Shown here one piece after another: positions 63,072 through 64,000 of a DNA stretch of 64,000 bases. Under the pieces are notes generated by a model that was not told the origin of the DNA, did not search any database, and worked only from the letters and a program-made list of their open reading frames with translations. Origin of the DNA: Campylorhamphus procurvoides. Its lineage: Eukaryota > Chordata > Aves > Passeriformes > Dendrocolaptidae. The stretch is from NCBI GenBank assembly GCA_013396655.1, contig WBMV01009196.1, positions 295,051-359,050 on the forward strand. Direction: 5' to 3'. The first letter of the stretch is position 1. Each line of letters opens with the position of its first letter. The translations under genes were made by a program, and so were the position numbers.

Positions 63072-63620
63072 TTCACAAATGGGACTTAGAAGGGTCGGAG
63101 AAAAAAAAATCTCACAGTTACTTTGGTCACTATTGTGGTTTATTATAAGATTTCTAGCAATGAAAGCATGATACTCCCCAGACTCTCAGTAAACTAGGGT
63201 GCTGCTTGAATTAGAATATCTTATCTTAAATTGTGAATTACAGACTTGTCTGGAGCTGTAAATTCAATTTCAAGTTTTTATGTTTCAGATTAACTTCAGT
63301 TGATTAAGAAATGTGGTTCTTAAACTGAAATAACAATCCATGTGGGTTATATGCCAGTTGAAGTGCAACTTTCTCACTCCGACAAGTATATGAATATAAA
63401 ATTAACAGTTGTTGTAGCTTTATATTCTCTCGGGAACAGATACAGAAAGAGATTTTGGCATAAAATACCCACAACAAGTGGAAAAAAGCACTTCTTTCAT
63501 CAGTATGTTATAATATATTTTTATTTCCTGTGAATATTCAAGGAGAAAAAATAGAATTTGGGGGAAGAATGGCCATGAAAATTTTAATGCAAAAAGAGGA
63601 AAAATGCATCAGATCTCCAT
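63072..63620. other. Unique AT-rich noncoding DNA
   Basis: I see no gene or recognised repeat. Frames are at most 91 codons and the longest extends out of the polypyrimidine tract. Confidence 0.6.
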
Positions 63621-63639
63621 GTTTCATTTCAAAAAGTAT

Positions 63640-63998
63640 GTATGAAGCTTTACTCGCCTTTTTCCCCTGCTTCACTCCTGATGCAGCCAACACTCTCATT
63701 GGAGTGAATGAGTTTCTGCCCCTCCGAGCAAAGGCAGCATCAGCAACACCCAAGTTTGGTGACAGAGTGCCCTGAATGCCGCCTTTACAGCTTGACCTCA
63801 TATCCTCCTGATTCCTCAAAATCAGGCCATCCAGAGTGTCTCCTGGGTGTCCAGCCCCTCTCCATCACTCTTCACAATTGACCTTGCCTTCCTTCCTTCC
63901 TGTTGCCCCTCACCATGGTGTCAGAACCATAAGTGTTCCCCCAGAGCCTGCTTTTTTGCATCCCCATGGCCACAAAGTGTCTTTAAAAAAAAAAAAAA
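63640..63998. other. GC-richer block ending in poly-A; possible retrocopy or unknown repeat
   Basis: Composition changes from AT-rich to clearly more GC-rich at about 63640, with CpG in CTCGCC, CTCCGAGC and TGCCGCC. The block runs to a poly-A run of about 14 at 63983-63996, two bases before the window edge. A GC-richer stretch ending in poly-A fits a + strand retrocopy tail or an unfamiliar repeat. No poly-A signal is obvious upstream and I do not recognise the sequence. Overlapping 81- and 93-codon frames show no known domain. Confidence 0.35.
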
Positions 63999-64000
63999 GA

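Overview
The window reads as AT-rich, CpG-poor vertebrate nuclear DNA from a bird, most likely a passerine (songbird group). Three things support this. Many truncated CR1 LINE copies carry the typical bird 3' end, closing in ATTCTATGA-like repeats. A near-complete avian ERVL-type solo LTR lies at 37660-38228. A short SINE near 49776-49915 joins a tRNA-Ile-like head to a CR1-like tail, the architecture known from zebra finch and other passerines (TguSINE1). The family calls come from recognised sequence landmarks; no alignment was run.

I found no protein-coding gene that I can defend. Open frames are short, start and stop at random, often cover poly-T/poly-A or polypyrimidine tracts, and show no recognisable domain except reverse-transcriptase remnants inside CR1. 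No tRNA, rRNA, snRNA or CRISPR array was seen. The window is best described as an intergenic region (gene desert) or the inside of a very large intron. I cannot tell which from the sequence alone.

Layout: 1-6360, unique AT-rich DNA with one trinucleotide microsatellite. 6361-8025, two CR1 3' ends on the + strand with a MIR-like relic between them. 8026-12300, unique DNA with a perfect hairpin and several AT-rich blocks that could be conserved noncoding elements. 12300-12800, a CR1 with an internal deletion. 12800-26380, unique DNA with scattered microsatellites and one coding-like frame at 20568-20873. 26384-28040, the largest CR1 copy (minus strand, about 1.65 kb, broken reverse transcriptase). 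28040-36440, unique DNA with a polypyrimidine tract and a MIR-like relic. 36445-38228, an LTR tail fragment followed by the ERVL-type solo LTR. 40805-41385, CR1 minus. 46597-46963, CR1 plus. 49363-49474, CR1 plus, then the SINE. 52809-53225, CR1 minus. 54329-54500, a three-copy 57-bp tandem repeat. 54500-64000, unique DNA with polypurine/polypyrimidine tracts, a perfect 13-bp hairpin, and a more GC-rich block ending in poly-A at the window edge.

No genes act together here. All supported features are dead retroelements, simple repeats and possible regulatory sequence. I did not find an undescribed biological system. The items most worth a second look are the SINE (it narrows the taxon), the matched pair of same-subfamily CR1 copies with a microhomology deletion, the LTR pair, the 57-bp tandem repeat, and the perfect palindromes.
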